DNA of 64,000 nucleotides, from NCBI RefSeq assembly GCF_031128465.2, contig NZ_CP155618.1, forward strand, positions 1,931,501-1,995,500. The letters run 5' to 3'. The notes below the pieces were generated by a model that had not been told where the DNA came from, did no database searches, and saw nothing but the letters and a program-made list of their open reading frames with translations. The stretch comes from Mariniflexile litorale (lineage in GTDB: Bacteria; Bacteroidota; Bacteroidia; Flavobacteriales; Flavobacteriaceae). Both the position numbers and the translations under genes were made by a program. This document shows positions 53,657 through 63,347 of the stretch, in pieces. The first letter of the stretch is position 1. Each line of letters begins with the position of its first letter.

Positions 53657-54598
53657 TTAGTCTTGGTTAATGAATTTTACTATTGAAGTTATTAAACCTT
53701 CTATTAATGGTAATTTGGGGTTGCTATACGTTTGAATATTCTTTGTTCTGTCTACATCAGCTTCCTTAAGAACATGATTCATGTTTTTGATAATTACTTT
53801 TTTTGCGTTTTTACTGGATTCAGATAGCATTTCAGCATCTTGAATACTTACTTGAATATCGGTAGTTCCTTGAATAATTAAAATAGGAATATTTAATTTT
53901 GAAATTTCTAATTGAGGGTTATACTTAAACCACGAAATTAAATAAGGTTGAACGCTGGGGCGAAATAAAGCCGAAAGCATTTGTGGTGGGTTGTTTACGA
54001 TTTCTCCTTTTTCTAGTTTTTCAATAATTGGTAAAGACATTTCTAAAACCAAAGGCGGTTGTTCCTCTAGTTGTTGTTTTAAAATCTCACCAGCAGGAAA
54101 TCCTGCCCCAGCTAAAGAAATAAATTTGTTAACTTTTTCATCCTGAGATGCTATCATGCCTATTAAAGAACCTTCGCTATGACCAACAATTATTAAGTTG
54201 CTAAATCTAGAGTCTTTCTTAATGAAATTACACCATTCTTTTACATCGTTTATGTAATTTTCAAATCGTAAATCAGCTTCTTTTACAACTGCATTTTTAC
54301 TTTCAGCAATACCTCGTTTATCAAATCTTATAGAGGCAATTCCTTTTTTAGATAATCCTTCTGCTAATAATTTTAAAGAATTATTTACCATCATCGGGTT
54401 GTTTCCGTTTCTGTCTGTTGGGCCAGACCCAGCAATTATTAAAACAACAGGTGTTACTTGAGTAGAATCTGCGATGTATAGTGATCCTTGTATATCTCCG
54501 GTTTTGGTGGTTAAAGTAATTGGTTCTTCTTTAGACTGCGAAAAAACTGTATGGCTTATAAAGAAAATAAGTATCAGTAAATTTATTTTTTTATTCAT
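53657..54598 (-). CDS. Exported alpha/beta-hydrolase
   Basis: The ATG at 54598 is chosen (MNKKINLLILIFFISHTVFSQ) because it gives a good signal peptide; an earlier start at 54637 would add 13 residues that break it. The 313 residues have an oxyanion region (VVLIIAGSGPTDRNGNNP), the nucleophile elbow GHSEG near 145, an acid in IIQGTTDIQV and the catalytic His in MNHVLKEAD. It is an esterase/peptidase-like hydrolase acting outside the cytoplasm. Substrate unknown. Confidence 0.88.
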   Translation of the reverse strand: MNKKINLLILIFFISHTVFSQSKEEPITLTTKTGDIQGSLYIADSTQVTPVVLIIAGSGPTDRNGNNPMMVNNSLKLLAEGLSKKGIASIRFDKRGIAESKNAVVKEADLRFENYINDVKEWCNFIKKDSRFSNLIIVGHSEGSLIGMIASQDEKVNKFISLAGAGFPAGEILKQQLEEQPPLVLEMSLPIIEKLEKGEIVNNPPQMLSALFRPSVQPYLISWFKYNPQLEISKLNIPILIIQGTTDIQVSIQDAEMLSESSKNAKKVIIKNMNHVLKEADVDRTKNIQTYSNPKLPLIEGLITSIVKFINQD

Positions 54599-54686
54599 TA
54601 CGATAAAGATTTCTAAGTGGGTAATTATTTGATGCAATAATTATTATTTAAAAATATAAAAAAAGAATGTTTTTCACCCTTATAAG

Positions 54687-54716
54687 TTTGCAATTTAAAA
54701 ATCTTGTTTATATTTG
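54687..54716 (+). promoter_or_regulatory. Predicted promoter of tRNA-Leu
   Basis: TTTG at 54687-54690 and TATATTTG at 54709-54716, a perfect -7, with 18 bases between. The tRNA starts 11 bases after the -7 element, which is a short, typical distance. Confidence 0.7.
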
Positions 54717-54726
54717 CACTCCTTTA

Positions 54727-54808
54727 GCGGGCGTGGTGGAATTGGTAGACACGCCAGACTTAGGATCTGGTGCCGCGAGGTGTGGGAGTTCGAGTCTCCC
54801 CGCCCGCA
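54727..54808 (+). tRNA. tRNA-Leu (TAG anticodon)
   Basis: Eighty-two bases with a full cloverleaf: acceptor arms GCGGGCG and CGCCCGC, D-loop with GGTAGACAC, anticodon stem CCAGA/TCTGG around CTTAGGA, so the anticodon is TAG and the tRNA reads CTA codons, a long variable arm (GTGCCGCGAGGTGT) typical of leucine, and TTCGAGTC in the T-arm. The discriminator base is A; the CCA end is not encoded. A terminator follows. Confidence 0.97.
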
Positions 54809-54817
54809 CTGTAAAGG

Positions 54818-54851
54818 AAAAGCCGAATCGAAAGATTCGGCTTTTTTTTTA
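54818..54851 (+). terminator. Terminator after tRNA-Leu
   Basis: Stem AGCCGAATC/GATTCGGCT (54821-54829 with 54834-54842), GAAA tetraloop, then a T-run. Confidence 0.9.
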
Positions 54852-54854
54852 ATT

Positions 54855-55208
54855 TTAGTAGGTGTGCCTCAAAGTAAATAAAGGAGGATCAAGGGGGATC
54901 AAGTCATAAACTTGTAGGATGAATCCTTTAGAACTTAGATTAGTTTCTTTAAATTCAACAGGAGTAATATTGATTTCTTTAAAATAAAAATCTTCTCCTT
55001 TAACTTCCTGCTGGGTCAGTTCAAAATAAACAATACTCCTAGGCTCTTATTAAATTGAACTCATCACCAAAATCTTATTGTAGGTTGGATAAAACAATGC
55101 CTTTCAGTCTCTTTGACAAGATTCAAAAGTTTTAAATCTATAACGCATTAAAATATATACAGCTTCACTTATTTCTTCATCTAATTGTTCTAGATCTGGT
55201 TTTTTCAT
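54855..55208 (-). pseudogene. Decayed gene of unknown family (frameshifts and stops)
   Basis: Read on the minus strand from ATG 55208, the first 34 residues are coherent (MKKPDLEQLDEEISEAVYIL, then FKTFESCQ). The frame then hits a stop; a one-base shift recovers HCFIQPTIRFW, another shift recovers GDEFNLIRA, and after a further stop the last 60 residues (YFELTQQEVKGEDFYFKEIN...LFTLRHTY) are again coherent. No single frame spans the region. The N-terminal part has the look of a short conserved protein with ESC-GG-GH and PT-RF-G-EFDLIRA motifs that I cannot name. It fills the gap between the tRNA and the next gene. Confidence 0.6.
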
Positions 55209-55274
55209 GATTTATTATTAAATTTATCTTGTGGTACATTGTGTATATAGATGCCGCTTATAAACCAAATATAT

Positions 55275-55625
55275 ATGTCTAAAGAATGTTTAGAGTGTGG
55301 TGAAAAGATTGTTGGAAGGATTGATAAAAAATTCTGTAGTGATGCATGCAGAAATGCTTATAACAACAATGTAAATAAGGACAGTAAAAATTTAATCAGG
55401 AATACCAATAATAGGCTTCGTAAAAATTACAGAATTCTAGAAACACTTAACCCTGAGCAAAAAACAAAAACATCTAGAGCGAAACTTATTGAAGCTGGTT
55501 TCGATTTTAATTATTTTACAAGTATTTATACCACAAAAGCAGGAACAATCTATTACTTTGTGTACGATCAAGGATATTTACCTATTGAAAACGATTATTA
55601 TGCATTGGTAAAAAGAGAAAGTTAA
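55275..55625 (+). CDS. Small zinc-finger protein
   Basis: A 116-residue protein from the ATG at 55275; an earlier in-frame ATG at 55251 is less likely because MSKECLECGE is a normal beginning for this type. The N-terminus has a zinc site with Cys residues in ECLECGEKI and KFCSDACRNAYNN (C-x2-C, then C-x3-C). The middle is basic and helical, and the C-terminus is a small beta part (YTTKAGTIYYFVYDQGYLPIENDYYALV). It resembles DUF2116-like or other treble-clef proteins in flavobacteria; DNA binding is likely but not shown. Convergent with the CBS gene. Confidence 0.72.
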   Translation: MSKECLECGEKIVGRIDKKFCSDACRNAYNNNVNKDSKNLIRNTNNRLRKNYRILETLNPEQKTKTSRAKLIEAGFDFNYFTSIYTTKAGTIYYFVYDQGYLPIENDYYALVKRES

Positions 55626-55628
55626 CTA

Positions 55629-56093
55629 TTACCAAGTATGACCTTTTAAAGCAAGAGCTGCCTTTAATATATCCTTCTGGCTAATTTGACCCACTAATTT
55701 TCCATTTTCAACAATTGGGAAACGTCTTCGTTTTGACTCTAGAAACTTATTTGCCGCATCAAAAATATTCATGTTTCCATCAATGGTTTCAACATTTTTC
55801 ACCATACATTTTTCAACGGTATTATTTTCCATAGGCAAATTGTGGTATCTACTTTCACTAATTTGTTTAATACAATCTCCTTCAGATATAATCCCCACTA
55901 ATTCATGTGCATCGTTTACAACTGGGCCACCAGAAATTCTGTTTTTAATTAAGGAATCAATAACTTTTTCTATGAGTTCTTCAGATTTAAAGGTTATTAA
56001 GTTTCTAGACATATAGTCACTAACCTTAATTGGCAGATCTGTACAGGCTTTTTGCTGATTTTTTCTAGAGGCTAAAAAACTTTTGATTCCCAT
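55629..56093 (-). CDS. CBS-domain pair protein
   Basis: A 154-residue protein made of two CBS domains (YMSRNLITFKSEELIEKVIDSLIKNRISGGPVVNDAHELVGIISEGDCI; then CMVKNVETIDGNMNIFDAANKFLESKRRRFPIVENGKLVGQISQKDIL). Stand-alone CBS pairs bind adenosine nucleotides and regulate partners. No membrane segment. The upstream 188 bases (56094-56281) are A+T-rich without a clear site. Confidence 0.92.
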   Translation of the reverse strand: MGIKSFLASRKNQQKACTDLPIKVSDYMSRNLITFKSEELIEKVIDSLIKNRISGGPVVNDAHELVGIISEGDCIKQISESRYHNLPMENNTVEKCMVKNVETIDGNMNIFDAANKFLESKRRRFPIVENGKLVGQISQKDILKAALALKGHTW

Positions 56094-56281
56094 AATTTTT
56101 ATATTTTTTTAATAAACCTAATGTACTTATTTTTTTTAAACTTTCCTAATAATGTGTTTTTCAGCTGGTATTAAATCTTAAGAATAATTTATTTTTAATA
56201 AATGACTAAAATAATTAGTGTGCTTTTAAGTGTTTAAATGTTAATTTTTTATAGTTTTAGCGTTTTAAAACATCATTAACA

Positions 56282-56998
56282 ATGAAAAGATTATTTGTAT
56301 TAGGATTATTAGTAAGTAGTTTTACTGTGAGTGCACAAAGTAACTCCGATTTATTGAAGCATTACGAAGCTTATTATAAGCAAATGAAACAGCAAGGAGA
56401 CATGCAAGGTATTATCAATGCTATGACGCACTTGAATGTGCTGTCCCCTTCTCATGCAAGAATGGATACTTTAGCTTATATCTATATGACCGAAGATAAA
56501 TATATACAAGCTTTAAACACAATAGGCTATGATAGATTAGTGGACGATTCGGATATTGCTATAGAGGTGAAAGCCGTATCATTAAAAGCAGTGAAACAAG
56601 CAGAATTAGCTATAGGACAATTTGAAGAAATGTTTAAACGAAATCCAACTGCTTTGGTTGCTTACGAATTAGCCGAACTCAATATGCAAACACAAAAGTT
56701 TGCCGAAGCCGACAAACACATTACTTATGGGTTAGCAAACGCTAAAGATGATATGAAAAAAGCATTTTACGAATCACAAACCCCATATGAAGTACCCTTA
56801 AAATCAGCTTTTATGTACTTAAATGCGATATCTATTTATAACAAAGACAAAAAAGCAAATATTGATAAGGCTGTAGATATTTTAGATGCTACCTTAAAAG
56901 TATCTCCAAACTTTAATTTAATTCAGTTAACAAAAAACGAATTGTTAAGACAAAAACAAATCTTACAAGCGCAAGCAGCACAACCAAAAACTAACTAA
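56282..56998 (+). CDS. Exported TPR-like protein
   Basis: A 238-residue protein with a signal peptide (MKRLFVLGLLVSSFTVSAQ) and a helical mature part with repeats of TPR type (MARMDTLAYIYMTEDKYIQALNTIGY, PTALVAYELAELNMQTQKFAEADKHITYGLANA). It probably acts as a periplasmic adaptor. No partner is visible. It is a single-gene unit. Confidence 0.82.
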   Translation: MKRLFVLGLLVSSFTVSAQSNSDLLKHYEAYYKQMKQQGDMQGIINAMTHLNVLSPSHARMDTLAYIYMTEDKYIQALNTIGYDRLVDDSDIAIEVKAVSLKAVKQAELAIGQFEEMFKRNPTALVAYELAELNMQTQKFAEADKHITYGLANAKDDMKKAFYESQTPYEVPLKSAFMYLNAISIYNKDKKANIDKAVDILDATLKVSPNFNLIQLTKNELLRQKQILQAQAAQPKTN

Positions 56999-57153
56999 AC
57001 CTAAACTAAATAAGAGAAAGTGGCAAGCATTATATAATGTTTGTCATTTTTTTATAGTAATAGTACCTTTTAAAAATGCATAAGTTTTAAAATATTCCAA
57101 AAAATCTCGAAAAGTTCGTTTTACAATTACGCTCGCATTATAAGTATTTGACA

Positions 57154-58905
57154 CTAGAAGAATAAACGAAAGTATTTTGTCAAACTTTCAGGGTCTAATC
57201 CAATGCTTTTTTGCAATTCAGTAACACTGCCATGTTCTATAAAAGTATCAGGGATTCCTAAAATATTAATAGTATTTTTATAGTTGTTAATAACCGCAAA
57301 CTCTAAAATAACAGACCCAAAACCACCTTTAATACTGTTGTCTTCAACGGTAATAATGGTTTTGTATTCTTTAAATATAGCGTGTAGTAATGTTTCATCT
57401 AAAGGTTTAACAAAACGCATATCATAATGTGATACTTCTAAATTTAAAATAGCTTCAGAAACATTTTTGGCAATAGTCCCTATGCTTAAAATAGCGAGGT
57501 TATTACCATCTTTAAGTTGAATACCTTTACCAATGTCTATTTTTTCAAAAGGTTGTTTCCAATTAACCGTTACACCAGTACCTCGTGGGTAACGAATGGC
57601 AATGGGTTGTTTTAACCCCAATTGCGCAGTATACATGATATTGCGTAACTCCACCTCGTTTCTGGGTGCAAATATGATAAGATTGGGGATGCATCTTAAA
57701 AAGGATATATCAAAAACGCCATGATGCGTCGCGCCATCTTCACCAACCAAACCAGCACGGTCTAAACAAAAAATAACGGGTAGTTTTTGTAAAGCCACAT
57801 CGTGTATTATTTGGTCGTAAGCACGTTGTAAAAACGTGGAGTAAATATTGCAAAAAGGAATTAAACCTTGGGTTGCCATACCTGCAGCAAGTGTTACGGC
57901 ATGTTGTTCCGCAATACCCACATCAAACGCCCTGTCTGGCATTTCATCCATCATGTATTTAAGCGAACTACCTGTTGGCATTGCTGGCGTAATACCCACA
58001 ATGTATTTGTTTTGTTTGGCAAGTTCTACAATGGTGTAACCAAAAATATCTTGGTATTTTGTGAATTCCGAAGGTATTTTAGAAATAATATTACCGGTAG
58101 ATGCATCAAATTTCCCTGGGGCGTGGTATGTAACTTGATCTTCTTCGGCTTGTCTTAAACCTTTTCCTTTGGTGGTAATGACATGTAAAAATTTAGGGCC
58201 TTTTACGGACTTTAAGCGTTTTAATTCTGAAATAACTTTGATGATATCATGACCGTCAATAGGTCCAGAATAATCAATATTTAAAGCTTTTATAATGTTG
58301 TTTTTTCTATGGATACCTTTTTTAACATTCGTTAAATATTGTTTTAAAGCACCCACACTTGGGTCGATGCCTATGGCGTTATCATTTAAAATGACTAACA
58401 AATTGGCATTGGTAACTCCGGCATGATTTAAACCTTCAAAAGCCAGACCACCTGCAATACTGGCGTCGCCAATTACTGCAATATGTTGTTTTTCTAAATC
58501 GCCTTTTAATTGGGAAGCAATCGCCATACCCAATGCCGCAGAAATAGAAGTAGAGGCATGTCCAACTCCAAAGGCGTCATAAATACTTTCATCACGTTTT
58601 GGGAAACCACTTATACCGCCTATTTGTCGGTTGGTATGAAACAAATCTTTTCTGCCTGTTAAAATTTTATGTCCGTAGGCCTGGTGGCCAACATCCCAAA
58701 TGAGTTGGTCTTCGGGAGTGTTAAATACATAATGTAGTGCAATGGTTAATTCAACCACGCCCAAACTGGCTCCTAAATGGCCTTCTTTGGTAGCTACAAT
58801 ATTGATGATGAACTCTCGTAATTCTTCGGCAAGTTGTGGTAGGTCTTTCTGGTTTAAAAGACGAAGTTCTTTTGGATTATTAATATGTTTTAAAAAACCA
58901 GACAT
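57154..58905 (-). CDS. dxs: 1-deoxy-D-xylulose-5-phosphate synthase
   Basis: First enzyme of the MEP pathway to isoprenoids: joins pyruvate and glyceraldehyde 3-phosphate with thiamine diphosphate. The start is taken at ATG 58905 (MSGFLKHINNPKELR), since the longer frame begins with 38 residues not in the family and would run into the divergent tadA promoter. The 583 residues contain GHLGASLGVVELTIALHYVF, the TPP-binding VIGDASIAGGLAFEGLNHAG and later DVGIAEQHAVTLAAGMA (catalytic Glu in the second TPP half) and HHGVFD. The -7 element at 58913-58920 suggests a very short leader. Confidence 0.95.
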   Translation of the reverse strand: MSGFLKHINNPKELRLLNQKDLPQLAEELREFIINIVATKEGHLGASLGVVELTIALHYVFNTPEDQLIWDVGHQAYGHKILTGRKDLFHTNRQIGGISGFPKRDESIYDAFGVGHASTSISAALGMAIASQLKGDLEKQHIAVIGDASIAGGLAFEGLNHAGVTNANLLVILNDNAIGIDPSVGALKQYLTNVKKGIHRKNNIIKALNIDYSGPIDGHDIIKVISELKRLKSVKGPKFLHVITTKGKGLRQAEEDQVTYHAPGKFDASTGNIISKIPSEFTKYQDIFGYTIVELAKQNKYIVGITPAMPTGSSLKYMMDEMPDRAFDVGIAEQHAVTLAAGMATQGLIPFCNIYSTFLQRAYDQIIHDVALQKLPVIFCLDRAGLVGEDGATHHGVFDISFLRCIPNLIIFAPRNEVELRNIMYTAQLGLKQPIAIRYPRGTGVTVNWKQPFEKIDIGKGIQLKDGNNLAILSIGTIAKNVSEAILNLEVSHYDMRFVKPLDETLLHAIFKEYKTIITVEDNSIKGGFGSVILEFAVINNYKNTINILGIPDTFIEHGSVTELQKSIGLDPESLTKYFRLFF

Positions 58906-58912
58906 TAGCTTA

Positions 58913-58920
58913 CAAATGTA
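58913..58920 (-). promoter_or_regulatory. Predicted -7 element of dxs
   Basis: On the minus strand this reads TACATTTG, a perfect TAnnTTTG. The start codon is only 7 bases downstream, so the mRNA would be nearly leaderless. No TTG at the right spacing; the nearest is at 22 bases. Confidence 0.4.
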
Positions 58921-58962
58921 GTATTTGAAAACGATACGAAAGCAATTTTCATTTTGAAATTG

Positions 58963-58970
58963 TATTTTTG
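58963..58970 (+). promoter_or_regulatory. Predicted -7 element of tadA
   Basis: TATTTTTG, a perfect TAnnTTTG, with the likely start near 58977 and the ATG at 58997. It supports choosing the ATG at 58997 over the earlier one at 58976. Confidence 0.5.
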
Positions 58971-58996
58971 ATTTTTTGATAGTTAATTTATTTCTT

Positions 58997-59446
58997 ATGA
59001 TAGAACCTTTCGATGACACTTATTTTATGAAGAAAGCACTTCAAGAAGCTGAAATGGCTTTTGAGAAGGGCGAAATACCTGTGGGTGCTGTAGTTGTTAT
59101 TGATAACCGGGTTATTGCGCGTGGACATAATTTAACAGAAACCTTAACAGATGTAACAGCACATGCTGAAATGCAAGCCATTACTGCTGCGTCAAATTTT
59201 TTAGGGGGCAAATATTTAAAAAATTGCACGCTGTATGTAACCTTAGAACCATGCCAAATGTGTGCGGGGGCTTTGTATTGGAGTCAGATTTCTAATATTG
59301 TATATGGTGCCAGAGACTTGGAACGTGGTTGTATTAATTTGAACACCAAGTTGCATCCAAAAACTGTTATAAAGGGTGGAGTTATGGAAGTTGAAGCTTC
59401 AGAACTTTTGAAGCGTTTTTTTATTGAAAGACGTAATTTGAACTGA
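58997..59446 (+). CDS. tadA: tRNA adenosine(34) deaminase
   Basis: Converts adenosine to inosine in the anticodon of tRNA-Arg. The ATG at 58997 is used; an earlier ATG at 58976 adds seven residues. The 149 residues have the zinc-binding and catalytic blocks TAHAEMQAI (His and Glu) and EPCQMCAGALYWSQI (two Cys), with GEIPVGAVVV near the start. The end GGVMEVEASELLKRFFIERR is typical of TadA. A GuaD-like nucleobase deaminase is the alternative but the motifs favour TadA. Confidence 0.9.
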   Translation: MIEPFDDTYFMKKALQEAEMAFEKGEIPVGAVVVIDNRVIARGHNLTETLTDVTAHAEMQAITAASNFLGGKYLKNCTLYVTLEPCQMCAGALYWSQISNIVYGARDLERGCINLNTKLHPKTVIKGGVMEVEASELLKRFFIERRNLN

Positions 59447-59506
59447 TTTTTTATTAAAGTTTATAGCGTTTAATTTTTGAATACGGATTACTGTGATTGA
59501 ACATGG

Positions 59507-59740
59507 TTAACTTTTATTCTTCTCGCGTTCACGCATTTTATCTAAATTTTCCTTGGTAAGCATGTAATCTTGTACATTTTTATCTTTCCAGCGGTAATAG
59601 GAAAATAAAGGGAACACAATTAAAAAAAGACCGCTTACTCCAAATCCAATCAACTTTTGAGAGTATTCCGATTCTAAAAAAAAACCAGCAAAGATACTTC
59701 CAAATGCGGCTAAAAATAATAAAATAATAAGGTACTTCAT
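59507..59740 (-). CDS. Small two-helix membrane protein, unknown function
   Basis: Seventy-seven residues with two membrane segments (YLIILLFLAAFGSIFAGFFL and LIGFGVSGLFLIVFPLFSYY) and a charged cytoplasmic tail (WKDKNVQDYMLTKENLDKMREREKNKS). The sequence is in line with conserved flavobacterial proteins of this size but I cannot name it. It follows the ClC gene by 18 bases on the same strand, so it is likely co-transcribed with it. Confidence 0.75.
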   Translation of the reverse strand: MKYLIILLFLAAFGSIFAGFFLESEYSQKLIGFGVSGLFLIVFPLFSYYRWKDKNVQDYMLTKENLDKMREREKNKS

Positions 59741-59758
59741 TTATATATAGTATTCAGA

Positions 59759-61552
59759 TTAATTCTCTTTAGTGTGATTAATTAACTGTCGTCTATAAGC
59801 TGTGAGCAGTTTTGATTTTGATATAAATCCAAAATACATACCATCTTTTATAACCGGTAAATTCCAAGCACTACTATCTTGAAATTTTTGCATAATATCG
59901 GTCATTTTATCTTTTTCTAGTTCTATTATTTCGGGTGCCGGTTGCATAATATCGGTTGCCGTCACATCCTTGTATAACGTTTGGTCGAACATAATGGGAC
60001 GCAAATCATCTAGCAAAATAACACCAAGTAACTTTCGATTTTTTTCACTAACCACTGGAAAGATATTTCGATTCGATTTTACAATGGCTTGATGTACTAT
60101 GTCACCTAAATTCATTTTTGGTGAAATGGAGATAAAATTGGTTTCGATAACTTTATCTATATCCATTAATGTTAATACAGCATGATCTTTGTCGTGCGTT
60201 ATGAGCTCACCTTTTCTGCCTAATTGCATATTATATACAGAATGCGGGTTAAAATATTTAGTGATACCAAATGCGATGGTAGCTGTTAACATTAGCGGAA
60301 TAAATAACTCGTAACCACCCGTAAGTTCGGCAATTAAGAAAATAGCTGTTAACGGAGCATGCAAAACGCCTGCTAATAAACCCGCCATGCCTACAAGGGT
60401 AAAGTTGCTTTCAGAAACGGGTGTATTAAATAAACCACAATTGTTAATTGTTTTAGCAAAACAATTACCCATAATACTACCCATAAATAATGTAGGTGCA
60501 AAAATACCGCCCACACCACCAGCTCCAAATGTTAAAGAACTGGCAATGATTTTGAAAATAACCAATCCAAATAGTAGTAATATAACAATCCAAATATTGG
60601 TAAGATCCATTTGCATTAAATTATTTTCCAATGCCTTTTCAGCATTACCAACAAGGAGATTATTAATAACATCAAAACCTTCACCGTAAAGTGGTGGAAT
60701 AAAGTAAATTAGAAAACCTAAACCGATTCCGCCAATAATTAAACGTTTTATAGGAGAATTAATTTTGTCAAAAAACGTATGAATCTTATCATATACCTGA
60801 GTAAAATAAAGAGAGATTATTGCCGCAAAAACGCCTAAAATAATATAGAAAGGCACATCAGAAATAATAAATTTATCTTCAATTTTAAATGGTAATAAAA
60901 CGTCGTCCCCAAAGAAAAAATAAGAGGTTAAAATAGCGGAAAGTGATGCTAATAAAAGCGGTAGCATAGATGCAATAGTCAGGTCCAAACTAAATACTTC
61001 AATAGCAAAAATGATTGCCGCAATTGGTGCTTTAAATATGGCAGACATAGCACCTGCTGCAGCACAGCCAATTAAAAGTGTTCGGGAAGTTTGATTTAAG
61101 TGGAACATTCTCGCAATGTTAGAGCCTATGGCGGCTCCAGTTGCTACTGTTGGTCCTTCCAGTCCTACTGAACCTCCAAAACCAACGGTAAGAGGCGCTG
61201 TTAAAATTGAACCAAACATTTGATACCGTTTCATGATTCCTTTTCGCTTTGAAATGGCATAAAGCGTAGAGGGAATGCCATGACTTACTTTATTTCTAAT
61301 AACATATTTAATGGTTAAATAGACTAGCGTGAGCCCTATAATTGGAAATAAAAAATAAAATGCATGGTGATAGTATTTAATTAGATTTCCTTCTAATAAG
61401 TGTTGAATGAAGTGTGTTAAGTTTTTTAATACAACAGCTCCAACTCCCGATGTAAAACCAATTATTATACTAAGAATATATACAAATTGTTTGTGAGAGA
61501 TATGTTTTGCTCTCCAGATGAGAATTTGTTTTAATATGGTTTGTTTGGGCAT
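59759..61552 (-). CDS. ClC chloride channel/transporter with C-terminal CBS domains
   Basis: A 597-residue membrane protein. The ClC selectivity blocks are seen as KVSHGIPSTLYAI (in place of GSGIP), FGGSVGLEGPT (with the gating Glu) and GGVGGIFAPTLFMGSIMG. The helices end at about 430. Two CBS domains follow (VIETNFISISPKMNLGDIVHQAI, and DIMQPAPEIIELEKDKMTDIMQ). The gating Glu is kept, which is compatible with a proton-coupled exchanger or a gated channel. It lies downstream of aspS across a terminator. Confidence 0.93.
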   Translation of the reverse strand: MPKQTILKQILIWRAKHISHKQFVYILSIIIGFTSGVGAVVLKNLTHFIQHLLEGNLIKYYHHAFYFLFPIIGLTLVYLTIKYVIRNKVSHGIPSTLYAISKRKGIMKRYQMFGSILTAPLTVGFGGSVGLEGPTVATGAAIGSNIARMFHLNQTSRTLLIGCAAAGAMSAIFKAPIAAIIFAIEVFSLDLTIASMLPLLLASLSAILTSYFFFGDDVLLPFKIEDKFIISDVPFYIILGVFAAIISLYFTQVYDKIHTFFDKINSPIKRLIIGGIGLGFLIYFIPPLYGEGFDVINNLLVGNAEKALENNLMQMDLTNIWIVILLLFGLVIFKIIASSLTFGAGGVGGIFAPTLFMGSIMGNCFAKTINNCGLFNTPVSESNFTLVGMAGLLAGVLHAPLTAIFLIAELTGGYELFIPLMLTATIAFGITKYFNPHSVYNMQLGRKGELITHDKDHAVLTLMDIDKVIETNFISISPKMNLGDIVHQAIVKSNRNIFPVVSEKNRKLLGVILLDDLRPIMFDQTLYKDVTATDIMQPAPEIIELEKDKMTDIMQKFQDSSAWNLPVIKDGMYFGFISKSKLLTAYRRQLINHTKEN

Positions 61553-61564
61553 AATTAAAGCTGC

Positions 61565-61594
61565 AAAAAATCCTGCAAAAAGCAGGATTTTTTT
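61565..61594 (-). terminator. Terminator overlapping the end of aspS
   Basis: Stem AAATCCTGC/GCAGGATTT (61568-61576 with 61582-61590) with AAAAA loop, and A and T tracts on both sides; on the minus strand a T-run follows. It overlaps the aspS stop and separates it from the ClC gene. Confidence 0.8.
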
Positions 61595-63347
61595 ATGGTT
61601 TTAGATTAAGTTTTAGGCTTAACTCCGTTAATTGAGCAGCATCAATAGGTGCTGGGGCATCAATCATAACATCGCGACCTGCATTGTTTTTTGGGAAGGC
61701 GATAAAATCGCGAATAGTTTCTTGTCCGCCAAGAATAGCAACAAGTCTATCTAACCCAAAAGCTAACCCACCGTGTGGTGGGGCGCCATATTGAAAGGCA
61801 TCCATTAAAAAGCCAAATTGTGCTTTTGCTTCTTCGGGAGTAAACCCTAAATAATCAAACATTAAGGATTGCGTTTCTTTATCGTGAATACGAATAGAAC
61901 CTCCACCAATTTCGTTTCCATTCAATACCAAATCGTAAGCATTGGCTTTTACTTCACCTGGGTTTGTTTTTAATAATTCTAATTGACCCGGTTTTGGTGA
62001 TGTAAATGGGTGGTGCATGGCGTGGTAACGGCCTGTATCTTCATCCCATTCTAAAAGAGGGAAATCCATCACCCAAAGTGGTGCAAATTTCTTAGGGTTT
62101 CTAAGTCCTAAACGTTCGGCTAGTTCCATACGCAAAGCACTCAATTGAGCACGTACTTTATTTTTATTTCCAGAAAGGACGCAAATTAAATCGCCTGTTT
62201 TGGCACCCGTTACTTCAGCCCATTTTCCTAGGTCGATTTCATCATAAAATTTATCTACGGACGATTTATAAGTGCCATCGTCGTTACAACGCACGTAAAT
62301 CATTCCTAAAGCACCAATTTGTGGACGCTTAACCCAATCAATTAATTGGTCTATTTCTTTACGAGTGTATGTGTTTCCTCCTGGTACTGCAATACCAACA
62401 ACTAATTCAGCATCATTAAATACTTTAAAATCTTTGTGTTGAGAAACCTCGTTTAATTCACCAAATTCCATTCCAAAACGAATGTCTGGTTTGTCGTTTC
62501 CGTACAAACGCATGGCGTCGTCGTATAACATTCTTGGGAATTTTTCAACATCAACACCGTTTACTTCCTTTAGTAAATGTCTTGTTAAACCTTCAAACGC
62601 ATTTAAAATATCTTCTTGATCAATAAAGGCCATTTCACAATCTATTTGTGTGAATTCTGGTTGTCTATCAGCACGTAAATCTTCATCTCTAAAACATTTA
62701 ACGATTTGGAAATATTTATCCATACCACCAACCATAAGCAATTGCTTAAAAGTTTGAGGTGATTGCGGAAGCGCATAAAACTGGCCCGCATTCATGCGAG
62801 AAGGTACTACGAAATCGCGTGCACCCTCAGGAGTCGATTTTATTAAATAAGGCGTTTCAACTTCAATAAACCCTTCTTTAGATAAGTAGTTTCTAACTTC
62901 TTGTGTTACTTTATGTCTAAAAATTAAATTGTTTTTTACAGGGTTACGACGAATATCTAAGTAACGATATTTCATTCGTAATTCTTCGCCGCCATCTGTT
63001 TTATCTTCAATAGTGAAAGGAGGTAATAGAGATTCATTTAATATAATTAATTCTGAAACCAATATTTCTATATCACCTGTTGAAAGATTTGGATTTTTTG
63101 AAGCACGTTCAATAACCGTTCCTTTTACTTGTATAACAAACTCACGACCTAAGTTTTGAGCCTGCTCCAGCATGTCTTTTGAAGTGCGTTCTTCATCAAA
63201 AACTAATTGTGTAATACCGTAACGATCGCGCAAATCGACCCAAACAATAAAGCCTTTATCTCTAGATTTTTGAACCCACCCAGCAAGTGTTACTTCTTTA
63301 TTTATATATGACGCATTTAGTTCGCCACAATTATGACTTCTATACAT
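61593..63347 (-). CDS. aspS: Aspartate--tRNA ligase
   Basis: Charges tRNA-Asp. The start is taken at ATG 63347 ([26 protein letters not shown]), the normal beginning of bacterial AspRS; the frame extends 16 residues farther with no family match. The 584 residues have the OB anticodon domain ([29 protein letters not shown]), class II motif 2 ([24 protein letters not shown]), the bacterial GAD insertion (about 300-410) and motif 3 ([13 protein letters not shown]). Cytoplasmic, essential. Confidence 0.97.
   Translation of the reverse strand: MYRSHNCGELNASYINKEVTLAGWVQKSRDKGFIVWVDLRDRYGITQLVFDEERTSKDMLEQAQNLGREFVIQVKGTVIERASKNPNLSTGDIEILVSELIILNESLLPPFTIEDKTDGGEELRMKYRYLDIRRNPVKNNLIFRHKVTQEVRNYLSKEGFIEVETPYLIKSTPEGARDFVVPSRMNAGQFYALPQSPQTFKQLLMVGGMDKYFQIVKCFRDEDLRADRQPEFTQIDCEMAFIDQEDILNAFEGLTRHLLKEVNGVDVEKFPRMLYDDAMRLYGNDKPDIRFGMEFGELNEVSQHKDFKVFNDAELVVGIAVPGGNTYTRKEIDQLIDWVKRPQIGALGMIYVRCNDDGTYKSSVDKFYDEIDLGKWAEVTGAKTGDLICVLSGNKNKVRAQLSALRMELAERLGLRNPKKFAPLWVMDFPLLEWDEDTGRYHAMHHPFTSPKPGQLELLKTNPGEVKANAYDLVLNGNEIGGGSIRIHDKETQSLMFDYLGFTPEEAKAQFGFLMDAFQYGAPPHGGLAFGLDRLVAILGGQETIRDFIAFPKNNAGRDVMIDAPAPIDAAQLTELSLKLNLKP

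Noticed and set aside
54727-55208. Integrated element at tRNA-Leu
   Set aside because: No integrase and no direct repeat of the tRNA 3' end were found; only a decayed short gene lies there.
57154-59019. Longer dxs beginning at 59019
   Set aside because: The first 38 residues do not fit the family and the frame would overlap the tadA start and promoter. The ATG at 58905 gives the standard beginning.
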